From positions 1 through 62,653 of the forward strand of contig JANYKT010000132.1 in NCBI GenBank assembly GCA_025358085.1: a stretch of DNA of 62,653 nt, in the 5' to 3' direction. The translations under genes were made by a program, and so were the position numbers. Source of the stretch: Deltaproteobacteria bacterium (GTDB taxonomy: Bacteria; Myxococcota; Myxococcia; Myxococcales; 40CM-4-68-19). Under the pieces are notes generated by a model, which was given only the letters and a program-made list of their open reading frames with translations, did not search any database and had not been told where the DNA came from. Positions 47,038 to 56,416 of this stretch are shown piece after piece. The stretch's first letter is position 1; each line of letters opens with the position of its first letter.

Positions 47038-47207
47038 TTTGGCTCCCTTCTCGTTTCCTTCGAAGATGAATACGTAAACCGCGGTCAAGACCCGCCACGC
47101 GAAGCGTTGGCAGGGTGCCGCGGGCTGATTTCATCCAGCGCAGGCGGTGAGGCTCACGGAGGGGTCCAGCGAGCCGGCTATGATGCCCAGGCTCGGGAGG
47201 TGGGGCG
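47038..47207. promoter_or_regulatory. Divergent promoter region between the giant protease and the ECF sigma gene
   Basis: 170 bases that must hold promoters for both directions. GGGAGG at 47195-47200 is the ribosome binding site of the sigma gene. The stretch next to the protease gene is less GC-rich (GAAGATGAATACGTAAACC). ECF sigma genes often autoregulate, so a shared promoter motif is likely but I cannot define it from one example. Confidence 0.4.
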
Positions 47208-47765
47208 ATGTCCAGAGGTCGCGAAGACGACGGCGATGGTGCGCCGGGCAGCGGAGTCGTCGATTGGACGGCCACTGACCGGCTCGTGCCGCTGGTCTAT
47301 CAGGAGCTGAAGGCGATGGCGCGCCGAGAGAGGCTGCGCCTGGCTGGCGGCGAGACGCTGGCCACCACCGCGCTCCTGCATGAGGCCTACGTGCGGCTGG
47401 CGGACGCGCACGGTTTCCAGTCGCGCGGACACTTCCTGGCCACCGCCGCGGTGGCGATGCGGCGCATCCTCATCGACCGCGTGCGCGCGCAGCTCGCCGC
47501 CAAGCGGGGAGGCGGCGTGGAGAAGATCACGCTCGAGGAGATCCCGGACTTCGTCGTCGAGGACGAGGCCACCGTGCTCGGCGTGAACGACGCGCTCGAG
47601 CGGCTTGCCGGCCTCAATCCCCGCCTGATGCGGGTGGTGGAGTGCCGGTTCTTCGCTGGCTATAGCGAGCTCGAAACAGCCGAGGCCCTGGGCATCTCCG
47701 AGCGCACCGTGCAGCGCGACTGGGCCACGGCGCGCGCCTGGCTGAAAAGAGAGATGGGCCGCTAG
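47208..47765 (+). CDS. ECF sigma factor (kinase-linked Sig-70_X6 type)
   Basis: An alternative sigma factor, 185 aa. Region 2 includes LVPLVYQELKAMARRERL and LLHEAYVRL with FLATAAVAMRRILIDRVRA; region 4 is LNPRLMRVVECRFFAGYSELE-type text with the HTH AEALGISERTVQRDWATARAWL. This pattern is the ECF subgroup usually found beside Ser/Thr kinases. Here the kinase is 6 kb away beyond the protease, all three probably one regulatory unit. No anti-sigma gene is adjacent. Confidence 0.93.
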   Translation: MSRGREDDGDGAPGSGVVDWTATDRLVPLVYQELKAMARRERLRLAGGETLATTALLHEAYVRLADAHGFQSRGHFLATAAVAMRRILIDRVRAQLAAKRGGGVEKITLEEIPDFVVEDEATVLGVNDALERLAGLNPRLMRVVECRFFAGYSELETAEALGISERTVQRDWATARAWLKREMGR

Positions 47766-47950
47766 CGGCTCCCGCCGAAGGCGACTTGCGCGCGCGCCGC
47801 GCCGGGGTTAATCCTTTGCCGCTCGCGAGGGCAGCGCGGCGTTTCGCCCACCTTGGTTGACGCGCTCAACAAATATCAACCTAAGGCGCTGGGCTCTCGC
47901 TCGTGTCTGGAGCGGCAGGCGGTCCTCGTGGGCGGGAAGGTCTCTCCGCC

Positions 47951-49159
47951 ATGTCAGACAAGCCGAACGAGAAGCCGAAAGCCGGGAGCCAGCCGGGTTG
48001 GGGAACCCTCGCAGTCCACGGGGGCGAGCCGCGCGGCAAGGCGTTCGACGCGGTCACCACCCCCATCGTCCAGTCGGCCACGTATGCCTTCAAGGACACC
48101 GCGGAGATCGCGCGCTACTTCGAGGGCGATCTCGATCGCGAGGAGTATGGCCGCTATGGCAACCCGACCGTGCGGGCGGCCGAGGCCAAGCTCGCGGCGC
48201 TCGAGGGCGCGGAGGACGCGGCGCTGTTTCCCAGCGGCATGTCGGCGGTGACCACCGCGATGTTCGCGCTGCTGAAGAGCGGTGACCACGTCATCCTCAC
48301 CTCCGACGGCTATCGCCGCACGCGCCAGTTCGTCACCGTCATCCTGGCGAGGCTCGGCGTCGAGCACACGCTGGTCAAGCCCGATGACGAGCGCGCGCTG
48401 CTCGCCGCGCTGCGGCCCGGCCAGACGCGAATCATCATCGGCGAGTCGCCCACCAATCCATATCTGCGGGTTGCCGATCTCGCGCTCTTCGCCCGCGCGC
48501 GCGACGCCTGCCCCGGCGCGAATCTCCTCGTCGACGCGACCTTCGCCACGCCCATCAACCAGCGGCCGCTCGAGGGCGGTGCGGACCTGGTGCTGCACTC
48601 CTGCACCAAGTATCTGGGCGGCCACAATGACCTGCTCGCCGGCGCGCTGTGCGGCCGCGCGCCGCTGGTATCGCTGATCAAGGACCTGCGCGGGGTGCTG
48701 GGCGGCGTGCTCGATCCGCAGAGCGCGTTCTTGCTCATCCGCGGACTCAAGACCTTGCCGCTGCGGGTGCGCCGTCAGAACGAGACCGCGCTGAACGTCG
48801 CGCGCTGGCTGGAGCAGCACGCGCGCGTGCGGGAGGTCTTCTATCCGGGCCTCGAGAGCCACCCGGATCATGCGCTGGCGACGCGGACCATGAGCGGCTT
48901 CGGCGGCGTGGTGAGCTTCCGTGTCCGCGGCGACGCGCAGGCGACCTCGCGGGTCGTCGACGCCTGCAGGCTCGCGACCATCGCGCCGTCGCTCGGCGCC
49001 ACCGAGACGTTGATTGAGCAGCCCGCGCTGATGTCCTATTTCGACAAGACGACAGAGGAGCGCGAAGCGATCGGCATCTATGACGATCTGGTGCGGCTGT
49101 CGGTCGGCCTCGAGGACGCGGACGACATCATCGCGGACCTCGCGCAGGCGCTCACGTGA
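47951..49159 (+). CDS. Cys/Met-metabolism PLP enzyme (cystathionine gamma-synthase type)
   Basis: A 402-aa pyridoxal-phosphate enzyme that makes or breaks the C-gamma-S bond of cystathionine/homocysteine. Signature features: GRYGNPTVRAAEAKLAALEGAEDA, the PLP-binding Tyr/Arg region, IIGESPTNPYLRVAD, VDATFATPINQRPLEGGADLV (in parts) and the PLP Lys in HSCTKYLGGHND. C-terminal SLGATETLIEQPALM fits the family. ATG 47951 is preferred; an open frame reaches 47903. It overlaps the homoserine dehydrogenase gene by four bases, so the pair supplies methionine synthesis; whether it is MetB, MetC, MetY or MetZ cannot be decided. Confidence 0.9.
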   Translation: MSDKPNEKPKAGSQPGWGTLAVHGGEPRGKAFDAVTTPIVQSATYAFKDTAEIARYFEGDLDREEYGRYGNPTVRAAEAKLAALEGAEDAALFPSGMSAVTTAMFALLKSGDHVILTSDGYRRTRQFVTVILARLGVEHTLVKPDDERALLAALRPGQTRIIIGESPTNPYLRVADLALFARARDACPGANLLVDATFATPINQRPLEGGADLVLHSCTKYLGGHNDLLAGALCGRAPLVSLIKDLRGVLGGVLDPQSAFLLIRGLKTLPLRVRRQNETALNVARWLEQHARVREVFYPGLESHPDHALATRTMSGFGGVVSFRVRGDAQATSRVVDACRLATIAPSLGATETLIEQPALMSYFDKTTEEREAIGIYDDLVRLSVGLEDADDIIADLAQALT

Positions 49160-50448
49160 AGCCGGTGCGCATCGGGCTGCTCGGCTGCGGGACCGTCGGC
49201 GGCGGCGTCGTGCAGCTGCTGCATGAGAACGCGCGCTATCTCGCCTCGCGCGTGGGCGCGGAGCTGTCGATTGCCCGCGTCCTGGTTCGCGCGCCCGAGC
49301 GCGAGCGCGTGCCGCAGCTCTCGCGCGCGCTGCTCACCACCGACCCGGAGCTCCTCTTCAATGATTCATCGATTGACCTGTTCGTCGAGGTGATCGGCGG
49401 CGTGGACCCGGCGCGCGCCTATGTCGAGCGCGCGCTCGATCAAGGCAGGAGCGTGGTGACCGCCAACAAGATGCTGCTGGCGCTGCACGGGCCGGCGCTG
49501 GTGGATCGGGCCATTGCGCGCGGGGCCGACCTGGCCTTCGAAGGCTCGGTCGGTGGCGGCATTCCTATCGTGCGCACGCTGCGCGAGGCGCTGGCCAGCG
49601 ACTGGGTGGTCTCGCTTCGCGGCATCATCAATGGCACCTGCAATTACATCCTCAGTCGTATGAGCCTCGAGGGCTCGACCTTCGAGGCCGCGCTCGCAGA
49701 GGCGCAGGAGCTGGGCTACGCCGAGGCCGAGCCGTCGCTGGACGTGGACGGCCACGACGCCGCGCACAAGCTGGTGGTGCTGGCGATGCTCGCATTCGGC
49801 GCGCGCGTGTCGATTGGCAGCGTGCCGGTCGAGGGCATCCGCCGCATCCAGCCCATCGACCACCAGTTCGCGGCGCGCTTCGGCTTTGCGATCAAGCACC
49901 TGGCCATCGGACGCGATCACGGCGGCGCGGTGGAGCTGCGCGTGCACCCCGCGCTGGTGCGTCGCGAGAGCGTGCTGGCCAATGTCAGCGGGGTGCTGAA
50001 CGCCATCGCGCTGGAGGGCCGCGCGCTCGGGCCCTGCCTGCTCTCGGGCCGCGGCGCGGGCGACCTGCCGACCGCGGTGAGCGTGGTCGCGGACATCGTC
50101 GACGTGGCGCGGGCTCGGCTGCACGGGACCGCGGGCCTCGACACGCGCGCCATCCAGCTGCAGGCGCGGCCGGTGCAGCCGCTCGAGGATCTGGTGTGTC
50201 GCAGCTACCTCCGCTTTCCGGTGCGCGACCGGCCCGGCGTGCTGGCGCGCATCGCGGGCGCGCTGGGCGAGTGCGGCGTGTCGATCGAGCAGATGGTCCA
50301 GCAGGGCAGCAGCAGCAGCGAGACACCGGTCCAGATTGTGCTGCTGACCCACGCGGCTCGCGAGCGCGACGTGACGCGCGCGCTGCTGTTGCTGCGCGAC
50401 GCCGACTTCGCCGTCCAGCCCGCGCTCCGCATCCGCGTCGACGAGTAA
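49156..50448 (+). CDS. hom: Homoserine dehydrogenase
   Basis: Reduces aspartate semialdehyde to homoserine with NAD(P)H, 430 aa. Rossmann start VRIGLLGCGTVGGGVVQLL, catalytic core with TANKMLLALHG, EGSVGGGIPIVRTLR, GIINGTCNYILSRM and the AEAEPSLDVDGHDAAHKL signature, then a C-terminal ACT domain (RDRPGVLARIAGALGECGVSI) for allosteric control. GTG 49156 overlaps the upstream gene (GTGA). Full length with nothing missing. Confidence 0.97.
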   Translation: MKPVRIGLLGCGTVGGGVVQLLHENARYLASRVGAELSIARVLVRAPERERVPQLSRALLTTDPELLFNDSSIDLFVEVIGGVDPARAYVERALDQGRSVVTANKMLLALHGPALVDRAIARGADLAFEGSVGGGIPIVRTLREALASDWVVSLRGIINGTCNYILSRMSLEGSTFEAALAEAQELGYAEAEPSLDVDGHDAAHKLVVLAMLAFGARVSIGSVPVEGIRRIQPIDHQFAARFGFAIKHLAIGRDHGGAVELRVHPALVRRESVLANVSGVLNAIALEGRALGPCLLSGRGAGDLPTAVSVVADIVDVARARLHGTAGLDTRAIQLQARPVQPLEDLVCRSYLRFPVRDRPGVLARIAGALGECGVSIEQMVQQGSSSSETPVQIVLLTHAARERDVTRALLLLRDADFAVQPALRIRVDE

Positions 50449-50705
50449 TCCATGCTCGGCGCTGCGTAGCACGCCGCGCCTGGGTTCCGGTCCTCCGCTT
50501 GGTCGAGTGCGGCCGAGCCAGGAGCTTGTCGACGAAACGTGGAGTTATCAAATCCCATCGGACCCGGCTTGCGGCTTCAACGTCTTGTCTCATTGCCTCT
50601 AGACGATCGAACGCGGCGCGCTTCGACCGGCGTAGTGACGGATCGGTCTGCTATCGGTGCGGAGCCTTGAGTCCCGGGAAGCGACAGCCGGCTCCCGCTA
50701 GTTGA

Positions 50706-51120
50706 GCGGTCAGCCACCACTACGCGTCGCAGTGGTATCAGGGACGCCTCATCGACCCGTCTGACCGCGAAGGAAAGCTGTTCTATCTGGATCGATTTCC
50801 AGAACGGGTCGTGCACGCAGACGGACGGTGTCACAAACGGACGGACCTGCGCAGACTTGGTCCGGTGAGCTGCTTCCAAGCCGACCGCCTCTACTCGCTC
50901 AAGCTCCCCAACAACGACGCCGATGCTTCAATTCATCGATGCGCAGAGGTTGCGCACGCCGAAGGGCTTTTGGATTGGCTGAAGGTGGAGTTTGCGCGAA
51001 GAGTCACCAGGAGATCCGCTCTACCTCATGGAGCGGCCCGGCGGAATGCCGCACATGCGCTGGGCGGTTTCCATGGACGGAAGCAAAGGCGGATGCCACA
51101 TTCGCTGGGAGAGCAAGCCT
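50706..51120 (+). pseudogene. Decayed gene of unknown function upstream of the lytic transglycosylase
   Basis: Protein-like text runs in one frame from 50706 (YQGRLIDPSDREGKLFYLDR, then CHKRTDLRRLGPVSCFQADR and YSLKLPNNDADA). Near 50925-50935 it moves to the next frame (MLQFIDAQRLRTPKGFWIG), meets a TGA at 50980-50982 and resumes after it (GDPLYLMERPGGMPHMRWAV, SMDGSKGGCHIRWESKPDVP). The pieces join into one plausible protein with a frameshift and a stop. I do not recognise the family. No start codon at the front; the first 250 bases after hom hold nothing I can name. Confidence 0.5.
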
Positions 51121-51121
51121 G

Positions 51122-53647
51122 ATGTCCCCCCGAATCGCCCGATCTGTTTCCTTCCCTGAGCCGCTGGCCTTCGCTGCTTTGGCCTTCGCTGCTTTTCTTG
51201 GCGCGACGGCAGCGGTCGCCGCGTCTGGTGCGGTCGCGCCGGCTGAGGCCCAGGGGACTCTGCAGCAGCCGCCGGGCAGCGGAAAAACCAGCGAGGCTTC
51301 CGCGGCCGACGGTCCCGCTTTCGGCAACCGCGAACTGGAGCCGTACTTCGCCGCACCGCCGCTGAAGAACGCGCTCGCCGAGCTGCAGGCAGGCCGCGCC
51401 GCCCAGGCGCTCAAGCTCATCCCGGTGAAGCCGAAGGAGACGCCGGTCCGCTGGCTGCGGGCGCTGGCGCTCAAGGCCGCGGGACAGAGCTCGGCAGCAC
51501 GGGCGCTGTTCGAGCAGCTCGCGGCGGCGCCCGGTCCGCTGGCCGATCGCGCGCTGCATCTGGCTGCGCTCTGCGCCATCGATGGCGGCGACGGGACCGC
51601 GGCCGAACGGTTGCTGGGCCAGGTCTCGGCCCGCTACGTGGACGCCGATCAGGCCATGCTCGAGCGGGCTCGCCAGCTGATGAAGCTGCGCCCCGCCGGG
51701 CCGGCCTCGGCGGCGCAGGTGCAAGAGGTTCTGGAGCCGCTCTTGAGCGGGATGGTCCGCGCCGACCTCGGATCCGCGCATCTGCTCGCGGGCGACGCGC
51801 AGCTGGCCGCGGGCGCGAAGGAGAAGGCGCGCGTCCACTATCGGGCGGCCTGGGTCGAGCACCCGCTCTCGGGAGCGGCGCAGAGCGCGCACGACCGCGA
51901 GCGCGCACTGGGCCCCGGTGCGCCGGTGCCGCCGGCGCTGCTGATCAAGCGCGCCGAGATCCTGCTCGACGCGCACCGCAATCATGAAGCGCTCGATCAG
52001 CTGGCGCGGCTCTCGCTGCCGTCGCTCTGCCTGGGCGGCTGCCCCGGCGACCGCACCCCGGCTGGACTGATCAAGGCCGCGCTTCTGGCGGTCGTTCCCG
52101 ACGCTGCGCCTTTGCCGCACCAGCCGACCCCCGAGGACGTGGCTCGCGAGCCGGTACAGCCTGCCGACCCGCTCGCTTGCAGGGCAAAGCTCGATCAAGG
52201 CCGCGCCTTCCGCAAAGACCACGAGTATGCCAAGGCGCGAAGCGCGCTGGCTCCGGTGGTCCTGCGCTGCGCCGATCCCGACCTGCGCGCGCGCGCGCTG
52301 TACCTGCTCGCGCAGCTCGAGACGCTCGCGAACAACCCCGACGCCGGCCCGCTCTGGCAGGCGCTGGCGCGCAAGTTCCCCAGGTCCACGCTCGCCGATG
52401 ACGCGCTCTTCACCGAGGCCATCGTGCGCCGGCGCTCGGGCGATCCCGTGGGCGAGCGCGCGCTTCTGCAGGACCTGGTTGACAATCATCTCGACAGCGA
52501 CCTGCGCGAGGAGGCCATCTTCCGCCTCTTCTGGTCCAATCAGACGGAGGGTCACGGACGGGCGGGGCTGTTGTTTCTGGATCAGCTGGCCACGCACCCC
52601 GACCCGGATGGCGTCGAGGAAGAGCGGGCGCGGTATTGGCGGGCGCGGGTTCTGCTCGAGCCGGAGCCGGGCGAGAGCGATCAAGCGCGCGCGGCCGCTC
52701 TGGAGGCCGCCCGAAGCGATCTGCGCTGGCTCATCGAAGAGCGGCCGCTGACCTACCACGGGCTGCTCGCGCGGGGCCGGCTGCAGGAATTGGACCCGAA
52801 TCTGCTGCTTGCCGTCAGCGCTCGCGAGGAGAAGGAATTTGCCAACGCCAGGCCACTGCCGCTGCACGCAGGCGCTCTCGGGCGCGATCCGCACCTGCTC
52901 GCCGCGGTCGAGTTGATCCGGCTGGGCCTCAAGACCGAGGCTGTGCGTGAGCTCACCGCGGTCGATCGTTCTCCAGCGCGGGCCGCGGGAGGCGCGGGCC
53001 AGGAGCCGCTGACGCTGATCGCCGATCTCTACTCGCGCGCCGGAGATTTCCGCAACGCGCACGCGCTGGTGCGCACCGACCTGAGGGCTATTTTGCGGCG
53101 GCCGGTTTCGGGCCTTGCGCTGCGGGCGGCCTCGCTCGCCTATCCGCTCGCCTTCCGCGACGAGATCGTGCGCGTCTCGAAGACCGCGAGCATCTCGCCC
53201 GACCTGCTGCAGGCGCTGGTGCGAGAGGAGAGCGCGCTCGATCCCAAGGCACTCTCGTCCACTGGCGCGCTCGGTCTCACGCAGGTGATGCCGGCCACCG
53301 GCCGCGTGGTGGCGCAGCGACTCAAGATCAAGGGCTTCCAGCCCGCGCAGCTGCTCGAGCCTGCGACCAGCCTGCGCGTCGGTGGCGCATACCTGGGAGA
53401 GCTGTTCGCGAAGTTCCGGCACCCGGCCCTGGCGCTCGCCTCGTACAACGCCGGTCCGGGCGCGGTGGGCGGCTGGGTCAAGGCGCGCGGCGGGCTCCCG
53501 CTCGATGCTTTCGTCGAGGAGATCCCCCTGGACGAGACCCGAGGCTACGTCAAGCGCTGCCTGCGCTCCTACGCCGCCTACCAGTTCCTCTACGGCGAAG
53601 GCCGCGCGCGCCTGGCCACGGTCGTCCAGAAGCTCGCCACCCGCTAG
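51122..53647 (+). CDS. Soluble lytic murein transglycosylase (Slt-like)
   Basis: Cleaves the glycan chains of peptidoglycan, 841 aa from ATG 51122. Signal peptide (FAALAFAAFLGATAAVAAS). A long superhelical region of TPR-like helices (about 80-660) as in Slt70, then the C-terminal lysozyme-like SLT domain with catalytic Glu in VREESALDPKALSSTGALGL, then TQVMPATGRVVAQ and ALASYNAGPGAVGGWV. The frame continues upstream of 51122 over the decayed gene, but the signal peptide decides the start. Stands alone. Confidence 0.93.
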   Translation: MSPRIARSVSFPEPLAFAALAFAAFLGATAAVAASGAVAPAEAQGTLQQPPGSGKTSEASAADGPAFGNRELEPYFAAPPLKNALAELQAGRAAQALKLIPVKPKETPVRWLRALALKAAGQSSAARALFEQLAAAPGPLADRALHLAALCAIDGGDGTAAERLLGQVSARYVDADQAMLERARQLMKLRPAGPASAAQVQEVLEPLLSGMVRADLGSAHLLAGDAQLAAGAKEKARVHYRAAWVEHPLSGAAQSAHDRERALGPGAPVPPALLIKRAEILLDAHRNHEALDQLARLSLPSLCLGGCPGDRTPAGLIKAALLAVVPDAAPLPHQPTPEDVAREPVQPADPLACRAKLDQGRAFRKDHEYAKARSALAPVVLRCADPDLRARALYLLAQLETLANNPDAGPLWQALARKFPRSTLADDALFTEAIVRRRSGDPVGERALLQDLVDNHLDSDLREEAIFRLFWSNQTEGHGRAGLLFLDQLATHPDPDGVEEERARYWRARVLLEPEPGESDQARAAALEAARSDLRWLIEERPLTYHGLLARGRLQELDPNLLLAVSAREEKEFANARPLPLHAGALGRDPHLLAAVELIRLGLKTEAVRELTAVDRSPARAAGGAGQEPLTLIADLYSRAGDFRNAHALVRTDLRAILRRPVSGLALRAASLAYPLAFRDEIVRVSKTASISPDLLQALVREESALDPKALSSTGALGLTQVMPATGRVVAQRLKIKGFQPAQLLEPATSLRVGGAYLGELFAKFRHPALALASYNAGPGAVGGWVKARGGLPLDAFVEEIPLDETRGYVKRCLRSYAAYQFLYGEGRARLATVVQKLATR

Positions 53648-53809
53648 CCGTACAAATGCCGGCGGTCAGGCCGTCCCGGGTTCAACGACGGTATCAAGAT
53701 GGAAGAGGGAGCCCCCAGCTGGAGCGCTTCAGCCGGGGCTCGCCAAGCCTTGGCTCTCGCCGGCTCCGGGCGCTGCTCCCAGGCATGAATCTGCGTCCGC
53801 AGCTGGCGC

Positions 53810-54952
53810 CTAATGATCTTCGTTCGCAGCGAGCACGCGCAGCAAATTGCCGCCCAGGATCTTCTCGATGTCCTCGTCGGAGCGACCCCGCTTGCGCATC
53901 TCCTCCGTCAGCACCGGCAGCTTCGAGACGTCCTCGAGCCCGACCGGAAACAGCGGTGCGCTGTCGTAGTCGCTGCCCAGGCAAACGTGGTCCACGCCGG
54001 CGATCCGCACCAGGTGATCAATGTGGTCCACCAGCGCCGAGAGCGGCACCGCTGGCAGCGTGGTGCCCGCGTACAACTTCTGTTTCTCGGAAGGGTGCAT
54101 GCCCTTGGTCTTCTGCAGCAGGGCTTGGCTCGCCTTGCGGAAATTGTCGTCGAGATAAGTGCGCGAGAAGTCGACGCAGACCGCGCCGCCATTGCGCGCC
54201 ACCGCCGTCAGCATTGCGTCGCTGGCGTTGCGCGGGGCGTGCGACAGCTCGCGCGACGAGGAGTGCGTCAGCAGAAGTGGCTTCCTGGCGAGCCGGATCA
54301 CGTCCCAGAGGAGCGGGTCGCTCCCGTGCGACAGGTCGATGATGATGCCCAGCTTCTCCATCTCGGCGACGACGCGCTTGCCGAAGGGAGTCAAGCCCTC
54401 CTGCTCGCCTTCCGCGGTGGAGCCGCCGATGGGGCTGGAGCTCGACCACGACAGCGTCAGGTAGCGCACGCCGCGCGCAGCAAAGTCGCGCAGGTGCTGG
54501 AGTTGCTCGTCCTCGGTGCCGGGCAGCAGCAGGTGCCCGCCCTCGACGCCGAGCAGCGCCGAAGCCTTGCCCGCGAAGGCGTTGGCCTTGATCTGGTCCG
54601 CGGTCCGCGCCATGGCGATCTTGCTCGAGTTGGCCGCAACCATCGCTTCGACAGCGTCGATTTCCTTCATCGACTGCGGGAAGAATTCGTGGAGGTCGAC
54701 CGACTCCGGGTGCACGAAGATGGAGAAGAACTGCGCGTCGAGCCCGCCTTCGCGCATGCGGGGCAGGTCGCTGTTGTGGTCCTGGTGCCGGACGCCGAAG
54801 TCGTAGCCCTCATAGAAGATGGCTTCAGTCACGTCGGAGTGTGCGTCGATGACGATCGCCCGCTGGTGGAAGTCGAGGTCTCGCGCGCTGACCAGGTGTT
54901 TCTGGCTTCCACAGGCGCAGCAAAGAAGGAGAGCAAAAGCGATTGGGCGCAT
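53810..54952 (-). CDS. Lipoprotein membrane dipeptidase (peptidase M19)
   Basis: A zinc dipeptidase of the renal dipeptidase family, 380 aa. Lipoprotein signal MRPIAFALLLCCACGSQ with Cys at the cleavage point. Metal ligands: HxD in VIDAHSDVTEA, Glu in GVEGGHLLLPG, His in LLLTHSSSREL; DLSHGSD and CLGSDYDSA are family features. ATG 54952. Transcribed away from selA with 58 bases between starts. It may cleave dipeptides from the cell wall or environment. Confidence 0.93.
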   Translation of the reverse strand: MRPIAFALLLCCACGSQKHLVSARDLDFHQRAIVIDAHSDVTEAIFYEGYDFGVRHQDHNSDLPRMREGGLDAQFFSIFVHPESVDLHEFFPQSMKEIDAVEAMVAANSSKIAMARTADQIKANAFAGKASALLGVEGGHLLLPGTEDEQLQHLRDFAARGVRYLTLSWSSSSPIGGSTAEGEQEGLTPFGKRVVAEMEKLGIIIDLSHGSDPLLWDVIRLARKPLLLTHSSSRELSHAPRNASDAMLTAVARNGGAVCVDFSRTYLDDNFRKASQALLQKTKGMHPSEKQKLYAGTTLPAVPLSALVDHIDHLVRIAGVDHVCLGSDYDSAPLFPVGLEDVSKLPVLTEEMRKRGRSDEDIEKILGGNLLRVLAANEDH

Positions 54953-55010
54953 GTCCTGCACTTTTCCAGAGAATTGCCCCCGGCGGAAGGCCAAGCTTAA
55001 GTTGCTCCCC

Positions 55011-56414
55011 ATGGCGGATGCCCTCCGATCGTTGCCCTCGGTGGACGAGGTGCTGGCGCGGCCGGCGGTGCGCGCGCTGGTCGAACGCGTCGGCCGCGCG
55101 CCCGCCAAGGCTGCGGTGCGGGCGGCCATCGCCGAGGCACGAGCGCGGCTCCGCGCTGGAAGCGCACAGGGTTCGGGCGACGCGCAGGGTCCTGTCACCG
55201 ACGCGGCGGTGCTCGCGCTCGCCGAGAAGGATGCGCGACCGCGCCTTCGCCGCGTGATCAACGCGACCGGCGTGGTCCTGCACACGAACCTCGGCCGTGC
55301 ACCGCTGCATCCCGAGGCCCTGCGCGCCGTGGCCGAGGTGGCACAAGGCTACTCGTCGCTGGAACTGGATCTGGAGACCGGCAAGCGTGGACAACGCAGC
55401 GCGAACGTCGAGCCGCTGCTCTGCGAACTCTTCGCCGCCGAGGCCGCGCACGTCGTCAACAATTGCGCCGGCGCCACGCTGCTCGCGCTGGCGGCCGTGG
55501 CGGGCGGCGGCACCGCCATCGTCAGCCGCGGCGAGCTGGTTGAGATCGGCGGCGGCTTTCGCATACCAGAAATTCTCGCGCAGTCGGGCGTGCGGCTGAA
55601 AGAGGTCGGGACCACCAACCGCACGCGTCTCTCCGACTATGTGCTGGGCCTGGCCGAGGTGCGTGCCGCAGGCTCGCAGCCGCTTGTCGTGCTGCGCGTG
55701 CACCGCTCGAACTTCGCGCTGGTGGGCTTCACCGAAGAGCCGACGGTCGCTGAGCTCGCGACCCTGCGGGTCCCGCTGCTGCACGACCTCGGCAGTGGCG
55801 CCCTGGATGCGACGCTCGGCGACACCACCGCCGGGCAGTCGCTGCAAGAGGGCGCGGACCTGGTGCTGATCAGCTCTGACAAGCTGATGGGCGGCCCCCA
55901 GGGCGGCATCATCCTCGGCACGCGGGAGCTGGTCGAGCGCTGTCGACGGCATCCACTCGCCCGGGCTTTGCGCGCCGACAAGATGCTGCTCGCTGCGCTG
56001 GAGGCGACGCTGCGGGTCTATCGCGCCGGACGCTCGGGCGAGATTCCGGCGCTCGCGGCAATCCATGCGTCGCCAGAGCTCTTGCACCAGCGGGCGACGA
56101 AGCTTGCGCTCGAATTGCAGCAACGCGGCGTGCGCTGCACGGTGGTCGCCTGCGAGGGACAGGTCGGCGGAGGCACACTGCCTCTGCGCAGGCTTCCGGG
56201 TGCCGGCATCACGATCGAGGGCTCTCCTGCCCGCCTCCTGGCAGCGCTGAGGGCGGGCGACCCCGCAGTTCTGGCCATCGTTCGAGAGGGAAAGGTCACG
56301 CTCGACGTCCGTTGCGTCACGGATCTGGGCGAGCTGGCGAGGGCCATTTCCAGGGCGGGGGATGCAGCCGGGCTGGAAGGCGCTACACTAGTGGACGATG
56401 GAAGGGAGGTCTAA
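55011..56414 (+). CDS. selA: L-seryl-tRNA(Sec) selenium transferase SelA
   Basis: Converts Ser-tRNA(Sec) to selenocysteyl-tRNA(Sec) with PLP and selenophosphate, 467 aa; a homodecamer. N-terminal LRSLPSVDEVLARPAVRALV, then RVINATGVVLHTNLGRAPL, NNCAGATLLALAAV, VEIGGGFRIPEI and the PLP Lys in LISSDKLMGGPQGGIILG. C-terminal SPARLLAALRAGDPAVLAIV is also typical. selB, selC and selD are not in this window, so they must be elsewhere if the pathway works. It stands ahead of the HNH gene by two bases. Confidence 0.96.
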   Translation: MADALRSLPSVDEVLARPAVRALVERVGRAPAKAAVRAAIAEARARLRAGSAQGSGDAQGPVTDAAVLALAEKDARPRLRRVINATGVVLHTNLGRAPLHPEALRAVAEVAQGYSSLELDLETGKRGQRSANVEPLLCELFAAEAAHVVNNCAGATLLALAAVAGGGTAIVSRGELVEIGGGFRIPEILAQSGVRLKEVGTTNRTRLSDYVLGLAEVRAAGSQPLVVLRVHRSNFALVGFTEEPTVAELATLRVPLLHDLGSGALDATLGDTTAGQSLQEGADLVLISSDKLMGGPQGGIILGTRELVERCRRHPLARALRADKMLLAALEATLRVYRAGRSGEIPALAAIHASPELLHQRATKLALELQQRGVRCTVVACEGQVGGGTLPLRRLPGAGITIEGSPARLLAALRAGDPAVLAIVREGKVTLDVRCVTDLGELARAISRAGDAAGLEGATLVDDGREV

Positions 56415-56416
56415 AC

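Noticed and set aside
47800-47950. Possible SAM riboswitch ahead of the methionine gene pair
   Set aside because: GGTTGA...TCAACC and repeated GCGC words allow short stems, but I could not match the core of any SAM riboswitch class.
53648-53809. Possible terminator or tRNA-like fold after the lytic transglycosylase gene
   Set aside because: GC-rich inverted words exist but no T run, no cloverleaf and no TTCRANYC-type T-loop in a consistent position.
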